Origin: a bacterium
GTDB taxonomy: Bacteria > Bacteroidota > Ignavibacteria > Kapaibacteriales > UBA2268
Reading direction: 5' to 3'
Assembly: GCA_024711295.1 (NCBI GenBank)
Contig: JANJTB010000016.1
Coordinates: 47,777-111,776, forward strand
DNA length: 64,000 nucleotides
The notes beneath the pieces are model-generated. The model saw nothing but the letters and a program-made list of their open reading frames with translations. It searched no databases and was not told the origin of the DNA. Every line of letters begins with the position of its first letter. Position 1 is the first letter of the stretch. The translations under genes and the position numbers were made by a program. Shown here piece after piece: positions 47,622-56,563 of the stretch.

Positions 47622-48410
47622 ATGATGAAGTATTTTGTTGTTTTGTTTATATTAATTTCAGTGTTAAGCATTAAAGCTCAGGATAACATTGAAATTAATA
47701 TTAATATTAAAAATGATTTAAATCAAACTACCGGCTATACTTATAGCTTTGGAATATCTAAAGCCGCAACAGATAACCTTGATACCGATATTGGCGAATT
47801 AATGTTGCCACCCCCTGCTCCATTCGGTTTCTGGACTGCATTTGAATTTATTGATTCATCGCAGACTAATCCCGATGGTACTATATATTACGATAGGGTA
47901 TGGACTAATAAAGATATGAAGAATTACCCAAATATTGATGGTATGTACAAATCCCGCCACAAAATGATTTTTAGATTTGGTAGCGGTAAAAAAATACAGA
48001 TTAATTGGAATAATCTTAATATTAATGAAAAGATTGATTCAATATTTATCAGGGATGCATTCAACGGACTTGTAATAAATGTTGACATGAAAAAAAATAA
48101 TTCAATGGAATGGGACAATGATGGTATCAGAGAACTTTTTATTGAAGTTTTTTATAATCTGACTAAAACAAGTGTTGAAGATGAAAATGAAAAAGCTTCG
48201 TATTATTATCCAAATCCTGTACATGATGTCATGTATTTAGATGGTATTGAAGCAGTTGATTCAATTAAATTTTATGATATTGCAGGATGTTTGATTGATT
48301 TAAAACTATTTGCAAATACAGTTGATGTATCAAAATTATATAATGGAATTTATTTCTGTGAGATAACAACTAAAGGCAAAATAAATAGATTCAAATTTAT
48401 TAAAAACTGA
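47622..48410 (+). CDS. Small T9SS cargo protein
   Basis: Signal peptide MMKYFVVLFILISVLSIKA (start at 47622 or 47625). A ~150-residue beta-rich domain of unknown family follows (LPPPAPFGFWTAFEFI, YKSRHKMIFRFGSGKKIQI). The end is a sorting domain (YYPNPVHDVMYLDG, LYNGIYFCEITTKG, FKFIKN). The stop is 9 nt from the GT2 gene, whose ribosome binding site overlaps it, so the two are likely co-transcribed. Confidence 0.78.
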   Translation: MMKYFVVLFILISVLSIKAQDNIEININIKNDLNQTTGYTYSFGISKAATDNLDTDIGELMLPPPAPFGFWTAFEFIDSSQTNPDGTIYYDRVWTNKDMKNYPNIDGMYKSRHKMIFRFGSGKKIQINWNNLNINEKIDSIFIRDAFNGLVINVDMKKNNSMEWDNDGIRELFIEVFYNLTKTSVEDENEKASYYYPNPVHDVMYLDGIEAVDSIKFYDIAGCLIDLKLFANTVDVSKLYNGIYFCEITTKGKINRFKFIKN

Positions 48411-48418
48411 GGAAGCTG

Positions 48419-49477
48419 ATGAGTAACGAAGATAATATGGCATCAGAATCAAAAGATACAGAAAATAAAAAATTAAATAAAAACAGACAATTTAAAAATC
48501 AGAAAAGACCTAATTATAAATCAGGTACCGGAGATTATGCCCCGGAAATATCTGTTGTAATTCCTTTGCTAAACGAAGAAGACTCATTGCCTGAACTTTC
48601 ATTACTTCTGGAAGAAGAGTTGAGCAAAATAGTCGGTGGAAGATTCGAAGTTATTTTTATTGATGACGGGTCAACCGACGGTTCTTTTGAAATGATAAAA
48701 ACAATACATAACAGAAATCATAGGTTTAAATGCATTAGATTTAGAAGAAATTACGGTAAAAGTGCCGCTCTGTCCGTTGGCTTTGCCAAAGCACGCGGAA
48801 AATATATTATAACTATGGACGCTGACCTTCAGGATGACCCTGCTGAAATAGTTAATCTGATAAATAAGCTAAAAGAAGGATACGATTTAGTATCTGGATG
48901 GAAAAAGAAACGTTACGATCCTATAAGTAAAACTATACCAAGTAAATTCTTTAATTTTGTTACATCAACAATGAGTGGTATCAAGCTGCATGATTTTAAT
49001 TGTGGTTTGAAGGGCTATAAAAGGCCTGTAGTAAAAACATTGAAGATTTATGGAGAGATGCACAGATATATCCCTGCATTAGCTCACTGGGAAGGCTTTA
49101 AGGTTGCAGAATTGCCCGTAAAACATCACCCAAGAAGGTATGGTAAATCAAAGTTTGGACTATCAAGATTTATTTATGGATTTCTCGATTTACTTACAGT
49201 TACTTTTACTACACGTTATTTCAAACGACCACTGCACTTCTTTGGTGCATCAGGATTTGCACTCACTCTGATAGGACTTTTAATTAATCTTTATCTGACT
49301 TATGAGTGGTTTATTGGACAAACATATTTGAGTAATCGTCCTTTAGCACTTTTTGGTATAGCTCTGATAATTGTTGGTGTACAATTTATCTCAATGGGAT
49401 TGATTGGTGAAATGATGGTCAAAAATTTTATGAATCTGAATCCAAACAATTACAGCATCAGACAATATATTGAATAA
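48419..49477 (+). CDS. Polyprenyl-phosphate-type glycosyltransferase family 2
   Basis: A Lys/Asn-rich, probably disordered N-terminus (1-40) precedes a GT2 catalytic domain: VVIPLLNEEDSLPEL near 44, FIDDGSTDGSFEMI near 78, and the DxD-type TMDADLQDDPAEIV near 134. Residues to ~270 follow DPM1/ArnC/GtrB-like enzymes, including RRYGKSKFG. Two C-terminal membrane helices (~272-295 and ~308-333) anchor it. Such enzymes move a sugar from a nucleotide to a polyprenyl phosphate, supplying sugars for glycan or protein glycosylation at the envelope. Confidence 0.9.
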   Translation: MSNEDNMASESKDTENKKLNKNRQFKNQKRPNYKSGTGDYAPEISVVIPLLNEEDSLPELSLLLEEELSKIVGGRFEVIFIDDGSTDGSFEMIKTIHNRNHRFKCIRFRRNYGKSAALSVGFAKARGKYIITMDADLQDDPAEIVNLINKLKEGYDLVSGWKKKRYDPISKTIPSKFFNFVTSTMSGIKLHDFNCGLKGYKRPVVKTLKIYGEMHRYIPALAHWEGFKVAELPVKHHPRRYGKSKFGLSRFIYGFLDLLTVTFTTRYFKRPLHFFGASGFALTLIGLLINLYLTYEWFIGQTYLSNRPLALFGIALIIVGVQFISMGLIGEMMVKNFMNLNPNNYSIRQYIE

Positions 49478-49550
49478 TCAAAAAATTATCAAACAAAAAT
49501 TAATTTAATTTGTCAATACATAAAAGAAAAATTAACAAATCGGGTAAATC

Positions 49551-50306
49551 ATGACTAAAAAAGCTATTTTTGCTGTAATACTATTATTTGTAATTACTAT
49601 TGCTTTTACTAACGGCTTATACTCTCAATTATTTACCAATCCAAGACTTAGTTTTGGAGTTGTAACAACAAATATTCTGGGAGACAACAGAGCAAAGCTT
49701 CCGATGGTTGCAACTGATGATGAAGAAAACGCCTACACAGGTGGAAGCTTTGGATTTACACAGCCCGGTTTGAGATTTCTTGCTACATTCCCTGAAACAA
49801 CCAATGATGATCTTAGGTTTAATGCAAGTATTGACTATCTCTTCTTTTCGGGTAGAGAGAGAATTGTTATAAATAGGAATATCGTTCACTTGTTGCGCCA
49901 TGATGTTAATTTACTTGGTTTTGGTGCCGGTGCAGACTATGTTCTGCTCGACCTTGGTTTTGCCAATGCTAAATTTGTAGCAGGAGCCGAGATAAAGGGC
50001 TATTATCTGCATGGAATATCCGCTGAAATTTACGAAGATTATTTAAATGAAAATTCTAACGATAATGTATATAAACATACTCCGAAAAGTAGTGCTTTCA
50101 GACTTGGTGGTTCTGTGAAATTCGGCGTGGAAGGCAGACTCCGCAAAAATATATTTGTAAATGCCGGTGTTGGGTTAGGTGCTATTAACTTGCTCGGTAG
50201 AGATGATACTCGTGGTGAATTACTTACACCGCTTACTCTTTTTGAGAATTCTGAAGCATTAGTTTCAACTTTTAATGTTTATATACTTTTACAGTATAAT
50301 TTATAA
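49551..50306 (+). CDS. Exported, probably outer-membrane beta-barrel protein
   Basis: Signal peptide around 1-25 (AVILLFVITIAFTNGLYSQ). The mature 225 residues alternate short amphipathic strands (LRFNASIDYLFFSG, VNLLGFGAGADYVLLDLG, AKFVAGAEIKGYYL, IFVNAGVGLGAINLLG) and end in aromatic or hydrophobic residues (NVYILLQYNL), as small outer-membrane barrels do. No family recognised. Sits between the two glycosyltransferase genes. Confidence 0.7.
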   Translation: MTKKAIFAVILLFVITIAFTNGLYSQLFTNPRLSFGVVTTNILGDNRAKLPMVATDDEENAYTGGSFGFTQPGLRFLATFPETTNDDLRFNASIDYLFFSGRERIVINRNIVHLLRHDVNLLGFGAGADYVLLDLGFANAKFVAGAEIKGYYLHGISAEIYEDYLNENSNDNVYKHTPKSSAFRLGGSVKFGVEGRLRKNIFVNAGVGLGAINLLGRDDTRGELLTPLTLFENSEALVSTFNVYILLQYNL

Positions 50307-50338
50307 TATATTTTCTTAATAGATAACAATTTTAGAAA

Positions 50339-51415
50339 ATGCAAACTCAAGATATCATATTTCATTCAGATTGCAGGTATTTTAACGGTTATATTCCCTG
50401 TAAACCACATAAAAATTTTGGATACCACTGTGTCGACTGTCCGATTTACGACAAAACTGATGGGATTATTCTAATTATTAAGCTTGGAGCCATCGGAGAC
50501 GTTATCCGCACTACTCCACTTATTCATAAGTTTAAGAAGGTTTATCCTACAAAGAAGATTTGGTGGTTGACTTATTCTCCCGATATTTTACCTTCGATTG
50601 TTGATAAGATATTTACATTTGATACTGAATCAATTGAGATATTGAAAAGTACAAAATTTGATATTGCCATAAATTTGGATAAAGACCTTCAGGCTGGTAC
50701 ATTATTCAGCTCTATTAATGCAGATTCCAAATTTGGATTTACATCTGTCAATGGCGTACCTGCACCTGTGAATGAGTTAGCAAAACATAAGTTTATAACC
50801 GGACTGTTCGACGATGTAAGCAAGTCAAACAAAAAATCATATCTTGAGGAGATGTTTGAGATTTGCGGTTGGAAATTTGAGGGTGAAGAATATATTCTTG
50901 ACTGCGATACCTCAATCAAATGGGATTTGATGAATCAGGGGAAAAAGGTTATCGGGCTCAATACCGGTTGTGGTGCCAGGTGGGTATCAAGACTATGGCC
51001 TGATGAAAATTGGATTGAGTTGATACAGAAAATCCAGGAAGCAGGATATTTCCCATTACTCTTGGGCGGCAAGCAGGAAGATGAGAAAAATAAATATTAT
51101 GCCGAAGAGACCGGTGCATATTACCCGGGATACTTTTCGATTCCGGTATTTGTTTCGTTGATGAACCAATGTGATATGATTGTATCGGCAGTTACGATGG
51201 GTATGCATATTGCTATTGCACTCAAAAAGAAACTTATCCTGATGAACAACATTTTCAACCCAAACGAGTTTGAGCTATATGGCAGAGGTGAACTAGTAAT
51301 GCCCTCAGTAGATTGCACCTGCTATTTTAGCCCTAAGTGTAAAAACAGCGAATACTTTTGTATGGAGCACCTGTCGGTTAACTCTATGTATGACGCAATT
51401 CAAAGACATATTTAA
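50339..51415 (+). CDS. Glycosyltransferase family 9 (heptosyltransferase-like)
   Basis: The first 40 residues hold a cysteine cluster (CRYFNGYIPCKPHKNFGYHC, then VDCP) suggestive of a metal-binding knuckle. The GT9 fold follows: LIIKLGAIGDVIRTTPLI near 45, the second-domain start VIGLNTGCGARWVSRLWP near 200, and MIVSAVTMGMHIAIALKKK near 280, the usual His-containing acceptor/donor site. A cysteine pair near the C-terminus (DCTCYFSPKCKN) recalls the N-terminal cluster. Likely adds a sugar to a lipid-linked surface glycan; donor unknown. It is followed 11 nt later by the methyltransferase gene. Confidence 0.88.
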   Translation: MQTQDIIFHSDCRYFNGYIPCKPHKNFGYHCVDCPIYDKTDGIILIIKLGAIGDVIRTTPLIHKFKKVYPTKKIWWLTYSPDILPSIVDKIFTFDTESIEILKSTKFDIAINLDKDLQAGTLFSSINADSKFGFTSVNGVPAPVNELAKHKFITGLFDDVSKSNKKSYLEEMFEICGWKFEGEEYILDCDTSIKWDLMNQGKKVIGLNTGCGARWVSRLWPDENWIELIQKIQEAGYFPLLLGGKQEDEKNKYYAEETGAYYPGYFSIPVFVSLMNQCDMIVSAVTMGMHIAIALKKKLILMNNIFNPNEFELYGRGELVMPSVDCTCYFSPKCKNSEYFCMEHLSVNSMYDAIQRHI

Positions 51416-51426
51416 CAAAAAGAAAA

Positions 51427-52851
51427 ATGAGAAAAAGACAAGAGCCGGAAACTGTTGAATTACAGGTTGATTCAGCAGGATTCGAAGGTGTATGCGTTTC
51501 GAGATACGATAATAAAGTGGTTTTCACTAAATATACTGTACCAGGCGATAGAATTTCTGCAAATCTATATAAAAATAAAAAGAAATTCTACGAAGCTAAA
51601 GTTAATTCAATCATCGAAAAATCCCCCGACAGAATTGAACCTAAATGTAAACATTTTGGTGTATGTGGTGGTTGCTCTTGGCAAAGCATGAGCTATGAAA
51701 AGCAGCTTTATTGGAAAAGCACAAACGTTAAGGATGTATTTCAGAGGATAGGCAAGGTCGAAGTGCCTGAATTCAGGGAAATCATAGGTGCAGAAAATCA
51801 GTTCGGTTACAGGAATAAAATGGAGTTCTCATTTGGTGCATCGAGGTGGTTAACCGATGATGAAGTTTCAAGTGAAATTGAAATTGAAAGAAAAGATTAT
51901 GCATTTGGTTTGCATATACCCGGTAGATTTGACAAAATTCTTGATATTGAACGATGCGAAATACAATCTGATTATGCAAACCAAATTCTAAGCTCTATAA
52001 AGGAGTTTACTTATAAGCATAATTACATTACTTATAATGCAAGAACCCACGATGGATTTTTGCGTGGATTAATAATAAGATATTCTGCTAAAGAGAATTC
52101 TTATATGACAATTTTGATGACAAGTACTCCTAAAAATGAGCATGAAAAAGATCTGATTACTTGGTTTGGGAGTGAGTTTGCCGACAATTTCCCTAAAATT
52201 ACAAATCTTATTCATGCTATAAATGATTCAGTTAATTCTGTGACAATTAAAGAATCATTGATCCTGAAGGGAGAAGGCTTTTTTTATGAAGATATATTGG
52301 GTGTAAACTTCAGAGTATCACCTTTTTCATTTTTTCAAACAAATTCATTCCAATTAAACAGGTTTATTAATGAAATAATAAGCACAGCTGAACCCAAAAA
52401 AAATATGGTTGTTTGGGATTTATACTGTGGAACTGGCTCGATTTCATTACCGATTGCATCAAAAGTACAAAAGGTAATAGGTGTTGAATTGGTAGAATCA
52501 TCAGTAGAGGATGCACGAAATAATGCTTTGATTAATTCCATTAACAATGCTGAATTTTATTCTGCAGATTTGCACAACAAGAGAATTCCCGAGTTACTGC
52601 AATCATTGGATAAGCCCGATCTTGTGATCATTGACCCACCACGCTCAGGTATGAATCCAAATCTTATAGGGCATTTACTTAATATTGCCCCACCAGATTT
52701 GGTATATGTAAGCTGCAATCCTGCTACTCAAGCAAGGGACTGTGCATTATTGGCGGAGAAGTATGATGTGATTTCGGTTCAGCCGGTTGATATGTTCCCT
52801 CATACTTATCATATAGAATCTATAGCAAAGCTTAGACTAAGGGCAGATTAG
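51427..52851 (+). CDS. rlmD: 23S rRNA (uracil-C5)-methyltransferase, RlmD/TrmA family
   Basis: A TRAM-like domain (~10-60) precedes the iron-sulfur motif CKHFGVCGGCSWQ near 77. The SAM domain includes FFQTNSFQLNRFI, VWDLYCGTGSISLPIA, DLVIIDPPRSGMNPNLI and the catalytic segment YVSCNPATQARDC, where Cys is the nucleophile. Known relatives methylate U1939 (RlmD) or U747/U1939 (RlmCD) of 23S rRNA; which target applies here is not decidable, so the symbol is provisional. Start ATG lies 11 nt after the GT9 stop and queE starts 2 nt downstream. Confidence 0.87.
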   Translation: MRKRQEPETVELQVDSAGFEGVCVSRYDNKVVFTKYTVPGDRISANLYKNKKKFYEAKVNSIIEKSPDRIEPKCKHFGVCGGCSWQSMSYEKQLYWKSTNVKDVFQRIGKVEVPEFREIIGAENQFGYRNKMEFSFGASRWLTDDEVSSEIEIERKDYAFGLHIPGRFDKILDIERCEIQSDYANQILSSIKEFTYKHNYITYNARTHDGFLRGLIIRYSAKENSYMTILMTSTPKNEHEKDLITWFGSEFADNFPKITNLIHAINDSVNSVTIKESLILKGEGFFYEDILGVNFRVSPFSFFQTNSFQLNRFINEIISTAEPKKNMVVWDLYCGTGSISLPIASKVQKVIGVELVESSVEDARNNALINSINNAEFYSADLHNKRIPELLQSLDKPDLVIIDPPRSGMNPNLIGHLLNIAPPDLVYVSCNPATQARDCALLAEKYDVISVQPVDMFPHTYHIESIAKLRLRAD

Positions 52852-52853
52852 TC

Positions 52854-53522
52854 ATGGATATTAAGTCGCTTGAATTTAATGTTTCAGAGATTTTTTACTC
52901 TATACAGGGAGAAGGAAGCAGGGCCGGTTTGCCTTGTGTATTTATTCGGCTTCAGGGTTGTCGTCTTCGTTGTGTTTGGTGCGACACACCTTATGCTCTT
53001 GAGAAAAAGAAAATTGAAAATATTATGAATGGTCTGGAGATATTCGAAAGAATCAATGAATATGAATGTAAGTTTATAGAGTTCACAGGTGGTGAACCTT
53101 TGGAGCAGAAAAACTCTCTGATACTTGCTCAATATTTATTGGATAAGGGGTTTACAGTTGCCTTCGAAACTGCAGGCTATCTGAGTATAAAGGACGTTCC
53201 AAGAGATGCTGTTAAGATTATTGACTTCAAAGCCCCCGGTTCAGGTATGGAAAAATCAAACAATTATGACAACATTAATTATTTATTGAAACACGACGAA
53301 GTAAAAATTGTCATAAGTGACGAAACTGACTATATCTGGGCTAAAGAGCTGATAAAAAATTTTCAGCTGGATATTATTGTTGATAACATTTTGCTATCCC
53401 CTGTCTATGGAAAAATCGAGTATGTAGATTTGGCTAATTGGATTTTGAGAGATAAGCTAAATGTCAGAATGCAAATACAGTTACATAAGTTTATTTGGGC
53501 ACCTGATACAAGAGGTGTATAA
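52854..53522 (+). CDS. queE: 7-carboxy-7-deazaguanine synthase
   Basis: A radical-SAM enzyme making the 7-deazapurine core in queuosine biosynthesis. FYSIQGEGSRAGLPCVFIRL is followed by CRLRCVWCDTPYA, the Cx3Cx2C cluster motif (near residues 35-42), then FTGGEPLEQ near 79, the SAM-binding GGEP. The 222-residue length is normal. It is coupled to rlmD with a 2-nt gap, giving an RNA-modification pair; other queuosine genes are not in the window. Confidence 0.93.
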   Translation: MDIKSLEFNVSEIFYSIQGEGSRAGLPCVFIRLQGCRLRCVWCDTPYALEKKKIENIMNGLEIFERINEYECKFIEFTGGEPLEQKNSLILAQYLLDKGFTVAFETAGYLSIKDVPRDAVKIIDFKAPGSGMEKSNNYDNINYLLKHDEVKIVISDETDYIWAKELIKNFQLDIIVDNILLSPVYGKIEYVDLANWILRDKLNVRMQIQLHKFIWAPDTRGV

Positions 53523-53594
53523 GTAATGTGAAAGAAGATTAATAAAGTGCTTGATTTATATAGACTTAATTTTTCAAATTAATTAATTTTTTTT

Positions 53595-54293
53595 ATGCAT
53601 TTGATAAATTATTTATCAACCTTATTCGTTAAGTTAAAAAGTAAAATTTTTAACAGGTATCCCGTGCTTTCAGATTCAAATTACGATTGGCTTATAGTAG
53701 GTTTGGGTAATCCGGGCAGTAGATACGAAAATACCAGGCACAACATAGGTTGGATGGTATTAGATTATATAGGTCAAAAATTTCAAAAAGAATTTATACA
53801 TAGATTGTATTTTGATACTTTAGATATGTATCTTCATGAACAACATATTGGCTTAATAAAGCCAAATGTATTTATGAATAATTCAGGTGAGCCTGTATTA
53901 CGTTTCAGTCAAAGATACAACATTCCTCCTGAAAAAATTGTTGTTATTCACGATGAATATAATTTCCCTGTGGGTAAAATACACCTTAAATTAGGAGGTT
54001 CAGATGGTGGCCACAATGGAGTAGCTTCCATTCAAGAGAAACTTGATACACTAAATTTTTTAAGACTAAGATGTGGAATTGGTAATGATTTTGGTCCAGG
54101 AGAGCTTGTCTCATATGTGCTATCTGAATTTGAAGAAAGGGAAAAGCCATTTTTAGCTGATATGGTTCAACATGCAGCAGAATCCGTCGAGTTTCTGATT
54201 TCTAATGATATAAATTATTCTATGAACAAGATTAACTCAGAAGAGCTTTGGGGAGTTTCGATAAATCCTGGTGCTGCCATTGTGTCTGCATAA
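53595..54293 (+). CDS. pth: Peptidyl-tRNA hydrolase
   Basis: Releases peptides from prematurely dropped peptidyl-tRNA. Core motif WLIVGLGNPGSRYENTRHNIGW near residues 33-54, with the catalytic His in TRHN; KPNVFMNNSGEP near 95, VIHDEYNFPVGK near 118 and GGSDGGHNGVASIQ near 135 complete the active site. The frame carries about 30 extra N-terminal residues over typical Pth; a GTG at about 53664 would give a standard-length protein, so the start is uncertain. Confidence 0.92.
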   Translation: MHLINYLSTLFVKLKSKIFNRYPVLSDSNYDWLIVGLGNPGSRYENTRHNIGWMVLDYIGQKFQKEFIHRLYFDTLDMYLHEQHIGLIKPNVFMNNSGEPVLRFSQRYNIPPEKIVVIHDEYNFPVGKIHLKLGGSDGGHNGVASIQEKLDTLNFLRLRCGIGNDFGPGELVSYVLSEFEEREKPFLADMVQHAAESVEFLISNDINYSMNKINSEELWGVSINPGAAIVSA

Positions 54294-54385
54294 CAGCCAT
54301 AATGACGCACTCGAGGTTTAAGAGAACTGCTCATTCGTCATTGTTAGCGACATATTGTCGCTCTGTAGTGTCAGAATGACTTAAA
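54294..54385. repeat. Nested palindromic intergenic element
   Basis: AATGACG (54301-54307) and CGTCATT (54336-54342) are inverted repeats; AGCGACA (54346-54352) and TGTCGCT (54356-54362) form a perfect hairpin; and AATGAC recurs at 54375-54380, pairing with GTCATT at 54337-54342. The density of inverted repeats suggests a degenerate mobile palindromic unit rather than an ordinary terminator. Confidence 0.6.
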
Positions 54386-54393
54386 AAGTAACT

Positions 54394-54410
54394 TTGGCAC
54401 ACTTTTCGTA
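54394..54410 (+). promoter_or_regulatory. Weak sigma-54-like -24/-12 element before the first hsp20
   Basis: TTGGCAC, five bases, then TCGTA resembles TTGGCAC-N5-TTGCA, with the GG at the right distance but GT in place of the -12 GC. It lies about 65 nt before the first hsp20 start. Suggestive only; AGGAG just before the ATG is a good ribosome binding site. Confidence 0.3.
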
Positions 54411-54471
54411 GTATAGTGTTTGTAATTGATTAAGAAAATAATTTACAAACATTATATTAGGAGATTTTAAA

Positions 54472-54906
54472 ATGGGATACTACAGATTTGATCCAACCCG
54501 AGGATTTGAAAACATATTCAAACAAATCCAACAAGTAGCTGATGAATTCAACAAAGGTGTTACTGTCGAAACTTCAGCATTCAAGCCGAGAATTGATATT
54601 ACAGAAGACCAAAACTCTTTTACCGTTTGGGCTGAATTACCAGGAATGGATAAATCCCAGGTAGGGATTTCTGTAAATGAGGAAAGAGTGCTAAATATCA
54701 AGGGCAGTAAGCTTAACAATTTGCCAGATGGTCGTACACTCTTAAGAAGTGAAAGAAAATACGGCGAATTTTCCCGTTCGCTTCAATTACCTGAAGAAGC
54801 TGACATCGAAAAAATCAATGCTAAGTTCCAAAATGGTATTCTTGAGTTATTGATACCAAAAAGAGAACCTGAACAACCAAAAGTAATTGAAGTTGCAATA
54901 AGCTAA
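54472..54906 (+). CDS. Hsp20 small heat-shock protein (copy 1)
   Basis: An ATP-independent holdase chaperone of 144 residues. The alpha-crystallin domain spans ~40-130 (IDITEDQNSFTVWAELPGMD, YGEFSRSLQLPEEADIEKIN, AKFQNGILELLIPK). The C-terminal tail IEVAIS carries an I-x-V form of the IxI motif used in oligomer assembly. First of three tandem paralogues, 63 nt before the second. Confidence 0.95.
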   Translation: MGYYRFDPTRGFENIFKQIQQVADEFNKGVTVETSAFKPRIDITEDQNSFTVWAELPGMDKSQVGISVNEERVLNIKGSKLNNLPDGRTLLRSERKYGEFSRSLQLPEEADIEKINAKFQNGILELLIPKREPEQPKVIEVAIS

Positions 54907-54969
54907 TATCTCAATAAACTTTAAATAATTTTATAATAATCTTGTTTAAATATTATAGGAGATTTCGCA

Positions 54970-55419
54970 ATGACTTTAGTTAAATATGATCCATTCAGAG
55001 GATTTAATAACATGGCTCGTAGAATGAACACATTGATTAGTGAATTTGAGCCAAAGCTTTCAATAGAAACTGGTGATTTTCTGCCGCGAGTAGATATATC
55101 CGAGAATGAGAAACAGATAACAATCCACGCTGAAATGCCTGGACTGAGCAGAGATGACTTTAAGCTGACGGTTACTGATGATAAGGTGCTAGTACTTAAA
55201 GGTTCGAAAAAACGTGAGAAAGAAGATAAATCTGACGAGAAAGGTGTAACATATCATAGAATCGAAAGGTCATGTGGTGAGTTTACAAGAAGTTTTGTAT
55301 TGCCTGACTATGTAAAAGAAGATAGCATAAATGCAAAATTTGAGAATGGTGTGCTTACTGTTACACTTGACAAATCAGAACCAGTAATGCCGAAAGAAAT
55401 TGAGATTTCGGTTAATTAA
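54970..55419 (+). CDS. Hsp20 small heat-shock protein (copy 2)
   Basis: 149 residues with the alpha-crystallin domain at ~38-132 (VDISENEKQITIHAEMPGLS, CGEFTRSFVLPDYVKEDSIN, AKFENGVLTVTLDK) and the C-terminal motif EIEISVN. It has an insertion between the middle strands (KKREKEDKSDEKG). Preceded by AGGAG seven bases from the ATG. Diverged clearly from copies 1 and 3, so the duplication is not recent. Confidence 0.95.
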   Translation: MTLVKYDPFRGFNNMARRMNTLISEFEPKLSIETGDFLPRVDISENEKQITIHAEMPGLSRDDFKLTVTDDKVLVLKGSKKREKEDKSDEKGVTYHRIERSCGEFTRSFVLPDYVKEDSINAKFENGVLTVTLDKSEPVMPKEIEISVN

Positions 55420-55508
55420 TAATCAAAATACGGGGCATTTAATATTGTCCCAATACCAAAAAATGATAGAAAAATAATTTTGTTAAAAATAATGAAAAGG
55501 AGTTAGAA

Positions 55509-55979
55509 ATGGCTTATTATCGTTTTGATCCATACAGGGGCATGGAACATCTATTCAAAAGAATTCAGCAGTTCAGCGAAGAAATGGAGAAAGGTCTGAC
55601 TGTAGAATACGGAAATTTTACCCCCAAAATTGATATTAGCGAAGATGAGAAGCATTTGTATTTGCATGCAGAATTGCCAGGAGTTGCGAAGGAAGATGTT
55701 AAAGTATCAATAAATGAAGATAATTATATTTTCATAAAAGGTACCAAGAAGCGCCCATTTGATTTAAATGCTGATGCTAAGGACGGAGAAGTTCAAAAAG
55801 AAGAAAGAACTTACATTAAAGCAGAGCGTAGCTATGGAGAATTTTCTAGAAGTTTCGTTCTACCGGACAACATTAATAAAGAAAGTATTTCAGCACAGTA
55901 TGATAACGGCATTCTTAATATTACCCTTGCAAAAATCGAACCTGCCAAACCAAAGGAGATTGAGATTAGCATTGCATAA
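55509..55979 (+). CDS. Hsp20 small heat-shock protein (copy 3)
   Basis: 156 residues, the longest copy. The N-terminus (MAYYRFDPYRGMEHLFKRIQ) matches copy 1 (MGYYRFDPTRGFENIFKQIQ), so these two are the closest pair. The alpha-crystallin domain (IDISEDEKHLYLHAELPGVA to QYDNGILNITLAK) has a longer acidic loop (RPFDLNADAKDGEVQKEE). The tail is EIEISIA. AAGGAG precedes the start. Confidence 0.95.
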   Translation: MAYYRFDPYRGMEHLFKRIQQFSEEMEKGLTVEYGNFTPKIDISEDEKHLYLHAELPGVAKEDVKVSINEDNYIFIKGTKKRPFDLNADAKDGEVQKEERTYIKAERSYGEFSRSFVLPDNINKESISAQYDNGILNITLAKIEPAKPKEIEISIA

Positions 55980-56006
55980 TCTCTAATAATTTGGAAGTGA
56001 CTACAG

Positions 56007-56045
56007 ACTCCGATATTGAATAAATGTCGGAGTTTATTTTTTTTT
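56007..56045 (+). terminator. Terminator after the hsp20 cluster
   Basis: ACTCCGA (56007-56013) pairs with TCGGAGT (56027-56033), followed by TTATTTTTTTTTT. Ends the three-gene unit before the pspC-like gene. Confidence 0.88.
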
Positions 56046-56106
56046 TGAAACTTAGTTTGCTCATTAGCGTATGCAAATATAGGGTCTTAAAATAAGGAGT
56101 AAAACA

Positions 56107-56547
56107 ATGAACGAGAAATTATACAGGTCAGGATCAAATAAGATAATGGGTGGGGTTGCCGGTGGTTTAGCCGAATATTTTAATGTTGATCCGGTTATTA
56201 TAAGAGTAATATTTATAGTGTCTGTATTTGCATGGGGATTGAGTGTATTGGTTTATATCCTATTATGGATATTGTTGCCTGTCAAGGAAACACCTGAATT
56301 TATAAAGGATGAAACTAATTACGACCCTGAAGTGTCGAAAATTTATGAAGAGATGGGTGGCACAAAACCTGTCAATGAAAAGAAAGACAGAAAAGTTATT
56401 GCAGGTGTGCTGCTTATTGTGTTTGGTTTGTTAATACTAATTGACAGAGTTACTGATATAGAGATATTCCATATATGGCCGCTTATTTTGGTTGGATTTG
56501 GTGCATATATAATTTACAGATCATATAATTCATCAAAGAATTTGTAG
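56107..56547 (+). CDS. PspC-domain membrane protein
   Basis: The N-terminal half is a PspC domain (LYRSGSNKIMGGVAGGLAEYF, then a helix VIFIVSVFAWGLSVLVYILL). The C-terminal part has two further helices (VIAGVLLIVFGLLILI and IWPLILVGFGAYIIY) of the LiaI/LiaF-like transmembrane type. PspC proteins act in envelope-stress sensing and membrane protection. A 16-nt gap and AAAGGAG connect it with the next gene. Confidence 0.9.
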   Translation: MNEKLYRSGSNKIMGGVAGGLAEYFNVDPVIIRVIFIVSVFAWGLSVLVYILLWILLPVKETPEFIKDETNYDPEVSKIYEEMGGTKPVNEKKDRKVIAGVLLIVFGLLILIDRVTDIEIFHIWPLILVGFGAYIIYRSYNSSKNL

Positions 56548-56563
56548 CAAAGGAGAAATATAA

